Made by a program: the position numbers and the translations under genes
Shown here: positions 16,922-26,163 of the stretch, one piece after another
Layout of the letters: each line of letters starts with the position of its first letter
Position numbering within the stretch: position 1 is the first letter of the stretch
Source: Bradyrhizobium iriomotense
GTDB taxonomy: Bacteria; Pseudomonadota; Alphaproteobacteria; Rhizobiales; Xanthobacteraceae
Direction: 5' to 3'
DNA: 64,000 nucleotides
NCBI RefSeq assembly: GCF_018130765.1
Contig: NZ_JAFCJZ010000004.1
Coordinates: forward strand, 248,001 to 312,000
Notes under the pieces: generated by a model
What the model was told of the DNA's origin: nothing
The model's input: only the letters and a program-made list of their open reading frames with translations
Databases searched by the model: none

Positions 16922-17033
16922 GGCGTTTCCTCCGCTGCCTATTGCAGCTTCCCAACGGGAATTCTGCAAAACACGTTCCAGGCACTTTCAATGACACTCG
17001 CGTGATAAGAAATGGTTAATCAGAGGTAAGGGC

Positions 17034-17942
17034 ATGGCCGAACAATTGAGTGATCGTGGGAGTTCCGGCCTGGCCGACAAGCTCATGCAATATCTGCCGG
17101 CGCGCTTCCGTCCCGGCACGGCGGTCGTGCCGGTGGTGCGGCTGTCGGGTGTGATCGGCGCGGTGACGCCGCTGCGGCCGGGCATGTCGCTCGCCGGTGT
17201 CGCGCGGGTGCTGGAGCGGGCCTTCTCGATGCGGAATGCCAAGGCGGTGGCGCTGGTGATCAACTCGCCCGGCGGCTCGCCGGTGCAGTCGCGCCAGATC
17301 TATCTGCGCATCAAGCAGCTCGCGGCCGAGAAGAAGCTGCCCGTGCTTGTGTTCGTCGAGGACGTCGCGGCCTCCGGCGGCTACATGATCGCCTGTGCCG
17401 GCGACGAGATCTTCTGCGATCCGTCCTCGATCCTCGGCTCGATCGGCGTGGTTGGCGGCAGCTTCGGCTTCCAGGACGCGATCAAGCGGCTCGGCATCGA
17501 GCGGCGCCTCTACACCGCCGGCGCACACAAGGCGATGCTCGATCCGTTTCTTCCAGAGAACCCGGACGACGTCACCAAGCTGAAGGCGATCCAGCGCGAG
17601 ATCCACCAGATCTTCATTGCGCTGGTGAAGGAGAGCCGCGGCGCGCGGCTGAAGGGCTCGGAGGACACTCTGTTCACGGGTGAATACTGGGCCGGCGACA
17701 GCTCGGTCGCGCTTGGGCTCGCGGACGGCATCGGCGATCTCCGCTCAACTCTTCGTGCCCGCTACGGCGAGAAGGTTCTCACCCCCGTGATCGCCCAGCC
17801 GACCGGGCTTTTGTCGGGCCTTCTCGGGCGGAAATCGCCCGGCGCGGGCCAGCTTTCGGCCATGGAATCAATGGCCGGCCTGCCGGATGAGCTGATCTCC
17901 GCGGTCGAGACGCGGGCGATTTGGGCGAAATTCGGGTTCTAG
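17034..17942 (+). CDS. S49 family (SppA/SohB-like) serine peptidase
   Basis: A 302-residue single-domain S49 peptidase, a Ser-Lys dyad enzyme that degrades signal peptides or membrane protein fragments. Ser114 lies in VAASGGYMIACAGDEI and Lys166 in YTAGAHKAMLDPF, in the right order and spacing. INSPGGSPVQS forms the oxyanion-side loop. There is no strong N-terminal membrane helix, unlike E. coli SohB, so the protein may be cytoplasmic or peripherally bound. The start ATG at 17034 follows GAGGTAAGGGC. The neighbour downstream is a 63-residue conserved-looking small protein. Confidence 0.92.
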   Translation: MAEQLSDRGSSGLADKLMQYLPARFRPGTAVVPVVRLSGVIGAVTPLRPGMSLAGVARVLERAFSMRNAKAVALVINSPGGSPVQSRQIYLRIKQLAAEKKLPVLVFVEDVAASGGYMIACAGDEIFCDPSSILGSIGVVGGSFGFQDAIKRLGIERRLYTAGAHKAMLDPFLPENPDDVTKLKAIQREIHQIFIALVKESRGARLKGSEDTLFTGEYWAGDSSVALGLADGIGDLRSTLRARYGEKVLTPVIAQPTGLLSGLLGRKSPGAGQLSAMESMAGLPDELISAVETRAIWAKFGF

Positions 17943-18046
17943 GCAGCGCCCTCCCGCGCCATTTGGTCCGCCGCGAGCCAATTGCGGCTTGGCCCCGACT
18001 GCGCGAGAATACGCGTGGGGGCTGAGCACTAGACAAGGATCGACAG

Positions 18047-18238
18047 ATGCCGCCGTTCGTCGCTTTCGCGGGCGTCCTGGGCGGGCTTGCCGTGGTCCGC
18101 TGGGCCTACAAGACCGCTGTCCGGATCAACCAGGAGCTGGAGGAGATGCGCCTGTCGCGTGTCGCCGAAGCCGCCCATATGGGGGAAATCCAGACACTGA
18201 AGCGCGACCCCGTGACCGGAGCTTACCGGCCGGGTTAG
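18047..18238 (+). CDS. Small hypothetical protein with N-terminal membrane helix
   Basis: A 63-residue protein. Residues 3-20 are hydrophobic (PFVAFAGVLGGLAVVRWAY), followed by a charged helix with the pattern INQELEEMRLSRVAEAAH and a short tail ending DPVTGAYRPG. AAGGA lies 8 bp before the ATG. The likely topology is a membrane anchor plus a cytoplasmic coiled segment. The tail KRDPVTGAYRP recalls short conserved motifs in rhizobial small proteins, but I do not recognise a named family. It ends before a palindromic repeat and then glyQ. Confidence 0.7.
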   Translation: MPPFVAFAGVLGGLAVVRWAYKTAVRINQELEEMRLSRVAEAAHMGEIQTLKRDPVTGAYRPG

Positions 18239-18260
18239 TTCTCGCCGCACGCTCGGTGCG

Positions 18261-18380
18261 CTCCCTCTCCCGCTTGCGGGGGAGGGTTGGGGAGGGGGTA
18301 TCTCCGCGGGCGAGACCGCCCAAGAGGACAAAGCCCTCACCCGCGCCTTCGGCGCGACCTCTCCCGCAAGCGGGAGAGGT
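18261..18380. repeat. Palindromic intergenic repeat, type D
   Basis: CTCCCTCTCCCGCTTGCGGG at the left and CTCTCCCGCAAGCGGGAGAG at the right are inverted, with a GGGTTGGGGAGGGGG and CCCTCACC pairing inside. It lies in the 231-bp gap before glyQ. Related copies: 27631-27762, 57580-57730. Confidence 0.8.
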
Positions 18381-18469
18381 AAGAAGCCCCCCCTTTGCCT
18401 TGATTCCCATCCCCGCCGTCGATACGGTCCCGCGCGATTCAAAACCCCCCGCGAGAGCCTGATCTGACG

Positions 18470-19405
18470 ATGGACGCCTCATTGCCCGCCCATATGCGCC
18501 CGGAACGCTCGTTCCAGGGCTTCATCCTCGCGCTCCAGCGGTTCTGGGCCGAGCAGGGCTGCGTGATCCTGCAGCCCTACGACATGGAGATGGGCGCGGG
18601 CACCTTCCATCCGGCGACCACGCTGCGCGCGCTCGGGCCAAAACCCTGGAACGCGGCCTATGTGCAGCCCTCGCGCCGGCCCAAGGACGGCCGCTACGGC
18701 GAGAATCCGAACCGGATGCAGCACTACTACCAGTTCCAGGTGATCATGAAGCCGTCGCCGCCGAACCTTCAGGAGCTGTACCTGAAGTCGCTCGCCGCGA
18801 TCGGCATCGATTCCGCCGTGCACGACATCCGCTTCGTCGAAGACGACTGGGAGAGCCCGACGCTCGGTGCCTGGGGCCTCGGCTGGGAATGCTGGTGCGA
18901 CGGCATGGAGGTCAGCCAGTTCACCTATTTCCAGCAGGTCGCCGGCTTCGAATGCGCGCCGGTTGCGGGCGAGCTCACCTACGGGCTCGAGCGCCTCGCG
19001 ATGTATGTGCAGGGCGTCGACCGCGTCTACGACCTCAACTTCAACGGCCGCGAGGGCGATGCCAAGGTCACCTATGGCGACGTCTTCCTGCAGGCCGAGC
19101 GCGAATATTCGAAGCACAATTTCGAAGTTGCCGACACCGCGATGCTGTTCGAGCAGTTCAAGATGGCCGAGACGGCTTGCCGGAAATATCTCGACGCCGG
19201 CTGGAAGGACGGCAAGCGCGAGGCGCATCTGATGGCGCTGCCGGCCTATGACCAGTGCATCAAGGCGAGCCATGTCTTCAACCTGCTCGATGCGCGCGGC
19301 GTGATCTCCGTGACCGAGCGGCAGAGCTACATTCTTCGTGTGCGTGAGCTGGCCAAGGCTTGCGGCGAGGCCTGGATCCATACTGAAGCGGGCGGAGCGG
19401 CCTGA
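18470..19405 (+). CDS. glyQ: Glycyl-tRNA synthetase alpha subunit
   Basis: The catalytic alpha chain of the bacterial (alpha-beta)2 glycyl-tRNA synthetase, which charges tRNA-Gly. The 311-residue product has the class II core: [40 protein letters not shown] and [19 protein letters not shown]. Length matches the family (~300-310). The stop overlaps the glyS start by one base (TGATG), giving translational coupling for the two subunits. The start ATG at 18470 follows a repeat-containing gap. Confidence 0.97.
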   Translation: MDASLPAHMRPERSFQGFILALQRFWAEQGCVILQPYDMEMGAGTFHPATTLRALGPKPWNAAYVQPSRRPKDGRYGENPNRMQHYYQFQVIMKPSPPNLQELYLKSLAAIGIDSAVHDIRFVEDDWESPTLGAWGLGWECWCDGMEVSQFTYFQQVAGFECAPVAGELTYGLERLAMYVQGVDRVYDLNFNGREGDAKVTYGDVFLQAEREYSKHNFEVADTAMLFEQFKMAETACRKYLDAGWKDGKREAHLMALPAYDQCIKASHVFNLLDARGVISVTERQSYILRVRELAKACGEAWIHTEAGGAA

Positions 19406-21594
19406 TGCCCGATCTTTTGCTTGAACTGTTCTCGGAAGAAATTCCCGCGCGCATGCAGGCCAAGGCGGCCGACGATCTGCGCCGCATGGTCACCGACAAG
19501 CTCGTCGCCGAAGGCCTCGTCTATGAAGGCGCGAAGGCGTTCGCGACCCCGCGCCGCCTTGCGCTCACCGTGCATGGCATTCCTGCGCGCCAGCCCGACC
19601 TCAAGACCGAACGCCGCGGACCGAAGGTCGGCGCGCCCGATGCGGCTGTGCAGGGCTTCCTGAAAGCGACGGGCTTGAAGTCGCTGGAGGAGGCCAAGAT
19701 CCAGCGCGATCCCAAGGGTGATTTCTATATCGGCTTGATCGAGAAGCCCGGCCGCGATGCGATCGACGTGCTCGCGGAAATCCTGCCCGTCATCATCCGC
19801 ACCTTCCCCTGGCCGAAATCGATGCGCTGGGGCGCGCGCTCCGGCAAACCCGGCTCGCTGAGCTGGGTGCGTCCGCTCCATGCGATCACCGCGACCTTCG
19901 GGCTCGAGACGGAAGAGCCCGATATCGTGAAGTTCGAGGTCGACGGCATCGAGACCGGCCAGACCACTTACGGCCACCGCTTTCTCGCGCCGGCGGCGAT
20001 CAACGTGCGGCGCTTCGAGGACTACGAGGCAAAACTGCTCGCCGGCAAGGTCGTGCTCGACCCCGAGCGCCGCAAGGACGCGATCCTCACCGACGCCAAG
20101 CAGCTCGCGTTCGCGCAAGGTTTTGAGCTTGTCGAGGACCAGAACCTGCTCGACGAGGTCGCCGGCCTGGTCGAATGGCCGGTCGTGCTGATGGGTTCGT
20201 TTGAGCCGGAATTCCTGGCGACTCCGGGCGAAGTGATCCGCGCCACCATCCGCAACAACCAGAAGTGCTTTGTCGTCAGCGATCCCAAGACCGGGAAGCT
20301 CGCCAACAAGTTCATCCTGGTCGCCAATATCGAGGCGACAGACGGCGGCAAGACCATCATCGCAGGCAACGAGCGCGTCATCCGCGCGCGGCTGAGCGAT
20401 GCGAAATTCTTCTACGAGACCGATCTGAAGACGAAGCTCGAGGGCAGGCTGCCGAAGTTCGAGCAGATCGTGTTCCACGAGAAGCTCGGCACGCAGGCCA
20501 CGCGCATCAAGCGCATCGAGCGTCTTGCCGCCGAGATCGCGCCGCTGGTCGGCGCCGATGTCGCCAAGGCCACGCGGGCCGCGCATCTGGCGAAGGCGGA
20601 TTTGCTGACCGAAGTCGTCGGCGAATTCCCCGAGGTGCAGGGCCTGATGGGCAAGTACTACGCGCTGGCGCAGGGCGAGGACGCCTCCGTCGCCGCCGCC
20701 TGCGAGGAGCACTACAAGCCGCAAGGCCCCGCCGATCGCGTGCCGACGGATCCGGTGAGTGTCGCGGTGGCGCTTGCCGACAAGATCGATACGCTTGTCG
20801 GCTTCTGGGCGATTGACGAAAAGCCGACGGGATCGAAGGACCCGTATGCGCTGCGCCGTGCCGCGCTGGGTGTGATCAGAATTGTCTTGGAGCAGAGCGA
20901 TCGCATTTCCCTGACGCCGATTTTCCAGGCTGCAATTGCGCTTCACATCATGCGTGGCAGCGACGCCACTTTCGAAGACATTGTTCGTGTTGTTCGCAAT
21001 CCGACCCCCAATCCGACGTTCCTTCGAAAAAGCGGGTCAATCGCAGCCGATAATCTTGTCTCACTGATCGGCGATCTGCTCGCCTTCTTCGCCGATCGCC
21101 TGAAAGTCCAGCTCCGCGAGCAGGGCGCGCGGCACGATCTCGTCGACGCCGTGTTCGCGCTCGGCGGCCAGGACGATCTCCTGATGATCGTCCGCCGCGT
21201 CGAGGCGCTCGGCAAATTCCTCGACAGCGACGACGGCAAGAACCTGCTCGCCGGCACCAAGCGCGCCAGCAACATCCTCTCGATCGAGGAGAAGAAGGAC
21301 AAGCGCACGTTCGACGGCGCGCCCGACGCTGCGCTCTACAGCCTGGCCGAGGAGAAGGCGCTGGCGAAGGCGATCGGCGAGGTGAAGGCGGAGGCCAGCG
21401 CTGCCGTTGCCAAGGAGGACTTTGCCGCCGCCATGAGCGCGATGGCAAAACTGCGTCCGCCGGTCGATGCGTTCTTCGACAAGGTTCGGGTCAACGACGA
21501 CGATCCGAAGGTGCGCGAGAACCGGCTGAAGCTGCTGAACGAGATCCGCAGCGCCACGCGTGCGGTGGCGGACTTCTCGAAGATCCAGGATTGA
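19405..21594 (+). CDS. glyS: Glycyl-tRNA synthetase beta subunit
   Basis: The 729-residue beta chain, which recognises tRNA-Gly and is required for activity. The start is [17 protein letters not shown], as is usual in the family, and the C-terminal anticodon-binding-like part has [20 protein letters not shown]. It overlaps glyQ by one base. One stretch, about residues 490-552 (nt 20875-21060), has clearly AT-richer third codon positions than the rest and reads [18 protein letters not shown] with a downstream [13 protein letters not shown]. The frame is intact, so the gene looks functional. Length is a little above some family members (~690), in line with that segment. Confidence 0.96.
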   Translation: MPDLLLELFSEEIPARMQAKAADDLRRMVTDKLVAEGLVYEGAKAFATPRRLALTVHGIPARQPDLKTERRGPKVGAPDAAVQGFLKATGLKSLEEAKIQRDPKGDFYIGLIEKPGRDAIDVLAEILPVIIRTFPWPKSMRWGARSGKPGSLSWVRPLHAITATFGLETEEPDIVKFEVDGIETGQTTYGHRFLAPAAINVRRFEDYEAKLLAGKVVLDPERRKDAILTDAKQLAFAQGFELVEDQNLLDEVAGLVEWPVVLMGSFEPEFLATPGEVIRATIRNNQKCFVVSDPKTGKLANKFILVANIEATDGGKTIIAGNERVIRARLSDAKFFYETDLKTKLEGRLPKFEQIVFHEKLGTQATRIKRIERLAAEIAPLVGADVAKATRAAHLAKADLLTEVVGEFPEVQGLMGKYYALAQGEDASVAAACEEHYKPQGPADRVPTDPVSVAVALADKIDTLVGFWAIDEKPTGSKDPYALRRAALGVIRIVLEQSDRISLTPIFQAAIALHIMRGSDATFEDIVRVVRNPTPNPTFLRKSGSIAADNLVSLIGDLLAFFADRLKVQLREQGARHDLVDAVFALGGQDDLLMIVRRVEALGKFLDSDDGKNLLAGTKRASNILSIEEKKDKRTFDGAPDAALYSLAEEKALAKAIGEVKAEASAAVAKEDFAAAMSAMAKLRPPVDAFFDKVRVNDDDPKVRENRLKLLNEIRSATRAVADFSKIQD

Positions 21595-21620
21595 GGCGCG
21601 GTCGCGCGGCAAACACCGCT

Positions 21621-21724
21621 GTCATTCCGGGGCGCGCGTAGCGCGAACCCGGAATCCATCATGCCGCGCGTGATGTGGAGAAATGGATTCCGGGCTCGCG
21701 CCAAGTGGCGCGCCCCGGAATGAC
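21621..21724. repeat. Palindromic intergenic repeat, type C
   Basis: Ends GTCATTCCGGGGCGCG and CGCGCCCCGGAATGAC are exact inverted copies, with internal CCGGAATCCAT and ATGGATTCCGG. Convergent gap between glyS and the DUF1236 gene. Confidence 0.85.
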
Positions 21725-21731
21725 AGCTTAC

Positions 21732-21753
21732 AAAAAAGCCCCGCCCGGCGGGG
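21732..21753 (-). terminator. Rho-independent terminator for the DUF1236 gene
   Basis: Read on the minus strand: CCCCGC, loop CGG, GCGGGG, then C and six T. A 6-bp GC stem followed by the T-run is a canonical intrinsic terminator, ~145 bp past the DUF1236 stop. Confidence 0.65.
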
Positions 21754-21897
21754 GGAGACCGGGCAGGGCCTGATGTCCGATTTAACACTGCTCGCGCCAG
21801 CCTGATTGAAGTGGCGCGCCGGACATCTAGTCGATCAGCGGCGTTTTCAAGCGAGGCAGATACCGGTTCGCGTGACGAAAACGCGTCCAGCGAGAGC

Positions 21898-22245
21898 CTA
21901 GTCCAGCACCTCGACGATGCGGCGTGAGCGCGGCTCGACCAGCACGGTCTCGCCGTTCACGACGGTGTAGCGATAGGTGGTGGCGCCGAAGCGTTGCGGC
22001 ACGTCATAATAGGTGACGCCGGCCTCGGGTAAGGTGGTGCCGACCACCACGCGATCCGGGATACGGAAGGCCGGTACACGTTGTTCGATGACATAGTCGC
22101 GGAAGGCCGGCCGCTGTTCGACCGCAATTGTCGGGCCGCTGTCGACCACGACGGGCGCGCGTCCGACCGTGCTTTGCGCCTGCGCCGCCAGGGGCGAGCC
22201 GATCGCGGCCGCGAGCGCTGCAAGGGCAAGAATCCTGTTCCGCAT
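21898..22245 (-). CDS. DUF1236 family periplasmic protein
   Basis: A 115-residue exported protein from the ATG at 22245 (MRNRILALAALAAAIGSPLAAQAQ), where the first 24 residues are a signal peptide with an AQA-type cleavage site. AAGGAG stands before the ATG. The mature part contains two related 'valine-proline' stretches (YVIEQRVPAF, VVVGTTLPEAGVTYYDVPQ, YRYTVVNGETVLVEPRSRRIVEVLD), the pattern of the DUF1236 domain. This family is common in rhizobia, often several copies per genome, and has no known function. It is followed by a terminator and the type C repeat shared with glyS. Confidence 0.85.
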   Translation of the reverse strand: MRNRILALAALAAAIGSPLAAQAQSTVGRAPVVVDSGPTIAVEQRPAFRDYVIEQRVPAFRIPDRVVVGTTLPEAGVTYYDVPQRFGATTYRYTVVNGETVLVEPRSRRIVEVLD

Positions 22246-22470
22246 AGGCAACTCCTTCGACGTGATTTTTCGGAAAGCGCCATTGGCGCGACTCGGTGGC
22301 CAATGCATGCGTCTTGGCAATGTTCCGGAAAATGCACGCCGCATACGCGGCAATTTCAGGCAGTTTTCGCGAAACGGGGAACCCGCTCGCTTCTTGCGCG
22401 TCTCTACTCGCGGAACCGGGATCGCTATGATCCGCCGGCGATTCGCCCCACCTCCACAGAAAGATAATTC

Positions 22471-22626
22471 ATGCACATCACCGTCGCCCACATTTCGCCG
22501 ATCCTGTCGTTGATTGCGGGCGTGCTCATCCTGATCATGCCGCGGCTGCTCAACCTGATCGTCGCGATCTTTCTCATCATCAACGGTGCGATCGGGCTCG
22601 GGCTCCTGAAGTGGCTCCACCTCTAG
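22471..22626 (+). CDS. DUF3096 small membrane protein
   Basis: A 51-residue protein of two hydrophobic helices: HISPILSLIAGVLILIMPR and LLNLIVAIFLIINGAIGLGLL, joined by a short PRLLN turn. This is the full DUF3096 pattern, a two-helix integral membrane protein with unknown role. A weak AGAAAG ribosome binding site lies ~7 bp upstream of the ATG. It stands alone between the divergent DUF1236 gene and ppdK; the next start is 97 bp further on. Confidence 0.85.
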   Translation: MHITVAHISPILSLIAGVLILIMPRLLNLIVAIFLIINGAIGLGLLKWLHL

Positions 22627-22722
22627 GGGTTCATTTTCCGGAACTGTCCGACTTGCGCGGGCCCCTCCAAAATGGTGTAAGGCCCGCGATTTCCCATTCC
22701 TCTCGCAGGTTGTGTGCAAGCT

Positions 22723-25638
22723 ATGGCCAAAGCCGCCTCGAAGCCTAAGAAAATACCAGCGAAATCAAAGTCCTCCGTCAAGGCGAAAGCCGCGCCGGCG
22801 GCCCGCAAGGCGCTTCCCAAGAGCGCCCTGAAGAGCGCCCCGAAGCCGGTGGCCAAGCCGGCTGCGAAGGCCTCAACCAAGCCGGTTGCGCCAAAGGTCG
22901 CTGTGAAGCCGGCGCCGAAGAAGGGCGCACCCGCCAAGGCGGCGCCAGCCGCGGCCAAGGCCGGCAAATGGGTGTACACATTCGGTGACGGCAAGGCCGA
23001 GGGCCGGACCGAGATGCGCGACTTGCTCGGCGGCAAGGGCGCCAACCTCGCCGAGATGGCCAATCTCGGCCTGCCGGTGCCTCCCGGCTTCACCATCCCG
23101 ACCTCGGTCTGCACCTATTTCTACGCGCACGACAAATCCTACCCGAAGGAATTGCAGTCGCAGGTTGAGAAGGCGCTCGACCATGTCGGCAAGTTGACCG
23201 GCAAGGTGTTCGGCGACACCAAGAACCCGCTGCTCGTCTCGGTGCGCTCCGGCGCGCGTGCCTCGATGCCGGGCATGATGGACACGGTGCTCAATCTCGG
23301 CCTCAACGACCGGACCGTGGAAGCGCTGTCGGAACTGTCGGGCGACCGCCGCTTCGCCTATGACAGCTATCGCCGCTTCATCACCATGTATTCCGACGTG
23401 GTGCTCGGCTTCGAGCATCATCACTTCGAGGAAATCCTCGACACCTTCAAGGACAGCCAGGGCTACACGCTGGACACCGACCTGTCCGCCGACGACTGGG
23501 TCGAGCTGGTCGGCAAGTACAAGGACGCGGTCGCGCGCGAGACGGGGAAGGACTTCCCGCAGGATCCGCACGACCAGCTCTGGGGCGCGATCGGTGCGGT
23601 GTTCTCATCCTGGATGAACGCGCGCGCGGTGACCTACCGCAAGCTGCACGATATCCCTGAGTCGTGGGGCACCGCGGTCAACGTGCAGGCCATGGTGTTC
23701 GGCAACATGGGCGAGACCTCGGCGACCGGCGTTGCCTTCACCCGCAACCCCTCGACCGGCGAAAGCAAGCTCTACGGCGAGTTCCTGATCAACGCGCAGG
23801 GTGAGGACGTGGTGGCGGGCATCCGCACGCCGCAGGACATCACCGAGGAGGCGCGCAAGGAGTCGGGCTCCGACAAGGCGTCGATGGAATCGGCGATGCC
23901 GGAGGCCTTCAAGGAGCTGACGCGGATCTACACGCTGCTCGAGAAGCACTACCGCGACATGCAGGACATGGAGTTCACGGTCGAGCAGGGCAAGCTCTGG
24001 ATGCTCCAGACCCGCGGCGGCAAGCGCACGGCCAAGGCGGCGCTGCGCATCGCGGTCGAGCTCGCCAATGAAGGCCTGATCTCCAAGAAGGAAGCGGTGA
24101 CGCGGATCGATCCGGCTTCGCTCGACCAGCTCTTGCATCCGACCATCGATCCCAACGCCAAGCGCGACGTGATCGCAACCGGCCTGCCGGCTTCGCCAGG
24201 CGCGGCCTCCGGCGAGATCGTGTTCTCTTCGGATGAAGCCGCCAAGCTTCAGGGCGACGGACGCAAGGTGATTCTGGTCCGCATCGAGACCAGCCCGGAA
24301 GACATCCACGGCATGCACGCCGCGGAAGGCATCCTCACCACGCGCGGCGGCATGACCTCGCACGCGGCGGTCGTCGCGCGCGGCATGGGCAAGCCCTGCG
24401 TCTCCGGCTGCGGCACCATCCGCGTCGATTACGGCCGCGGCACCATGAGCATCGGCTCGCGCACCTTCAAGACCGGCGACGTCATCACCATCGACGGCTC
24501 GCTCGGCCAGGTGCTCGCCGGCCGCATGCCGATGATCGAGCCGGAGCTGTCCGGCGAGTTCGGCACGCTGATGAACTGGGCCGACCAGGTCCGCAAGATC
24601 GGCGTCCGCGTCAATGGCGACACGCCTGATGACGCGCGTACCGCGATCAAGTTCGGCGCCGAAGGCATCGGCCTGTGCCGTACCGAGCACATGTTCTTCG
24701 AGGAGACCCGCATCCGCACGGTGCGCGAGATGATCCTCTCCGAGGACGAGCAGTCGCGCCGTGCCGCGCTCGCAAAGCTGCTGCCGATGCAGCGCGCCGA
24801 CTTCGTCGAGCTGTTCGAGATCATGAAGGGCCTGCCCGTCACGATCCGCTTGCTCGATCCGCCGCTGCACGAGTTCCTGCCGCACACCCATGCCGAGGTC
24901 GAGGAAGTGGCGCGCGCCATGAACACCGACCCGCGGCGCCTGGCCGACCGCGCGCGCGAGCTTTCGGAGTTCAATCCGATGCTCGGCTTCCGCGGCTGCC
25001 GCATCGCGATCGCCTATCCGGAGATCGCAGAGATGCAGGCGCGCGCGATCTTCGAGGCGGCGGTCGAGGCGCAGAAGCGCACCGGCAAGGCCGTCGGCCT
25101 CGAGGTGATGGTGCCGCTGATCGCGACCAAGGCCGAGCTCGATCTCGTCAAGGCGCGGATCGACGCCACCGCGCAGGCGGTGATGCGCGACACCAACACC
25201 AAGCTGGCCTATCAGGTCGGCACCATGATCGAGCTGCCGCGCGCCTGTCTGCTCGCGGCCGAGATCGCGCAGTCGGCCGAGTTCTTCTCGTTCGGCACCA
25301 ACGACCTCACGCAGACGACCTACGGCATCAGCCGCGACGACGCGGCGAGCTTCCTCGGTCCCTACGTGGCGAAGGGCATCCTTTCGGTCGATCCCTTCAT
25401 CGTGCTCGATCAGGAAGGTGTCGGCGAGCTGGTCAAGATCGGTGTCGCGCGCGGCCGCAAGACACGCCCGAAGCTCAAGGTCGGCATCTGCGGCGAGCAC
25501 GGCGGCGATCCCGCGTCCGTCGCCTTCTGCCACAATATCGGCCTCGACTACGTCTCCTGCTCGCCCTACCGCGTGCCGATCGCGCGCCTTGCGGCAGCGC
25601 AGGCCGCGCTCGGCAAAGAGATCGCGAGCCAGGCGTAA
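22723..25638 (+). CDS. ppdK: Pyruvate, phosphate dikinase with Lys/Ala/Pro-rich N-terminal tail
   Basis: A 971-residue PPDK, interconverting pyruvate + ATP + Pi and PEP + AMP + PPi. The start is the ATG at 22723; a GTG at 22714 is less likely. Residues 1-81 form a Lys/Ala/Pro-rich tail (for example KAASKPKKIPAKSKSSVK) that resembles histone H1-like or AlgP-like tails. The enzyme proper starts at KWVYTFGDG (~82). The phosphorylated His is H547 (GGMTSHAAVVARGMG) and the C-terminal active-site Cys is C923 (GICGEHGGDP). The core length (~890) is normal. A clear intrinsic terminator follows. Confidence 0.96.
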   Translation: MAKAASKPKKIPAKSKSSVKAKAAPAARKALPKSALKSAPKPVAKPAAKASTKPVAPKVAVKPAPKKGAPAKAAPAAAKAGKWVYTFGDGKAEGRTEMRDLLGGKGANLAEMANLGLPVPPGFTIPTSVCTYFYAHDKSYPKELQSQVEKALDHVGKLTGKVFGDTKNPLLVSVRSGARASMPGMMDTVLNLGLNDRTVEALSELSGDRRFAYDSYRRFITMYSDVVLGFEHHHFEEILDTFKDSQGYTLDTDLSADDWVELVGKYKDAVARETGKDFPQDPHDQLWGAIGAVFSSWMNARAVTYRKLHDIPESWGTAVNVQAMVFGNMGETSATGVAFTRNPSTGESKLYGEFLINAQGEDVVAGIRTPQDITEEARKESGSDKASMESAMPEAFKELTRIYTLLEKHYRDMQDMEFTVEQGKLWMLQTRGGKRTAKAALRIAVELANEGLISKKEAVTRIDPASLDQLLHPTIDPNAKRDVIATGLPASPGAASGEIVFSSDEAAKLQGDGRKVILVRIETSPEDIHGMHAAEGILTTRGGMTSHAAVVARGMGKPCVSGCGTIRVDYGRGTMSIGSRTFKTGDVITIDGSLGQVLAGRMPMIEPELSGEFGTLMNWADQVRKIGVRVNGDTPDDARTAIKFGAEGIGLCRTEHMFFEETRIRTVREMILSEDEQSRRAALAKLLPMQRADFVELFEIMKGLPVTIRLLDPPLHEFLPHTHAEVEEVARAMNTDPRRLADRARELSEFNPMLGFRGCRIAIAYPEIAEMQARAIFEAAVEAQKRTGKAVGLEVMVPLIATKAELDLVKARIDATAQAVMRDTNTKLAYQVGTMIELPRACLLAAEIAQSAEFFSFGTNDLTQTTYGISRDDAASFLGPYVAKGILSVDPFIVLDQEGVGELVKIGVARGRKTRPKLKVGICGEHGGDPASVAFCHNIGLDYVSCSPYRVPIARLAAAQAALGKEIASQA

Positions 25639-25662
25639 GGCGAAGCGCAGGATTGAGTTGAG

Positions 25663-25691
25663 AGAGGCGGGGCTTTGGTCCCGCCTCTTTT
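25663..25691 (+). terminator. Rho-independent terminator after ppdK
   Basis: AGAGGCGGG pairs with CCCGCCTCT around an 8-nt loop, followed by TTTT. It begins 25 bp after the ppdK stop. Confidence 0.85.
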
Positions 25692-25718
25692 CATTTCGCG
25701 CATCACTCTCTCCACGCA

Positions 25719-25862
25719 GTCATTGCGAGCGCAGCGAAGCAATCCAGGCCACACACTCGCTGTCATCGCCCGTCAAGCCGGGCGATGAAGTACGCCGAGA
25801 CAGCTGTGATTGAGCCGAGACGCCGCGGCGTACTGGATGGCCCCGCCTTCGCGGGGCATGAC
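25719..25862. repeat. Composite palindromic intergenic repeat, types A and related
   Basis: It starts with a type A half (GTCATTGCGAGCGCAGCGAAGC), then a GTCATCGCCCGTCAAGCCGGGCGATGA hairpin and a GGATGGCCCCGCCTTCGCGGGGCATGAC hairpin. The remainder of this 525-bp gap, 25863-26163, shows no gene or clear signal; a 75-codon reading frame at 25810-26037 is inside the repeat and judged spurious. Confidence 0.6.
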
Positions 25863-26163
25863 ACCGATGATGTGGGAGCACTCAGCGCAACACCGGGAAC
25901 TCATCACGTGTCCCGCAATGATACGTGCGCGCAAGAGTTCCTTCACCATTCGCGTTGACCGATTGTTTACCGCTTCACGTCAGGCCGCATTTACCAATGC
26001 GCATCGTCGCCCCGTGAAAACACCTGCAATCGCTTGAGTGTGCCATGCGAGCAACGTCGATTAACGCCGCGGCAACCTAAATTGGATACTTACGATAAAG
26101 ATCGAATTGCACGGACGTACTGCGGTTCGATTTTTCTGGCGTAAGCGTAGCGTGAGCGTATCG

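Noticed and set aside
22714..22722. GTG start for PPDK
   Set aside because: The ATG at 22723 gives a plain start and the GTG has no better ribosome site.
25810..26037. 75-codon reading frame in the gap after ppdK
   Set aside because: It lies across a palindromic repeat, has no ribosome site and an irregular composition.
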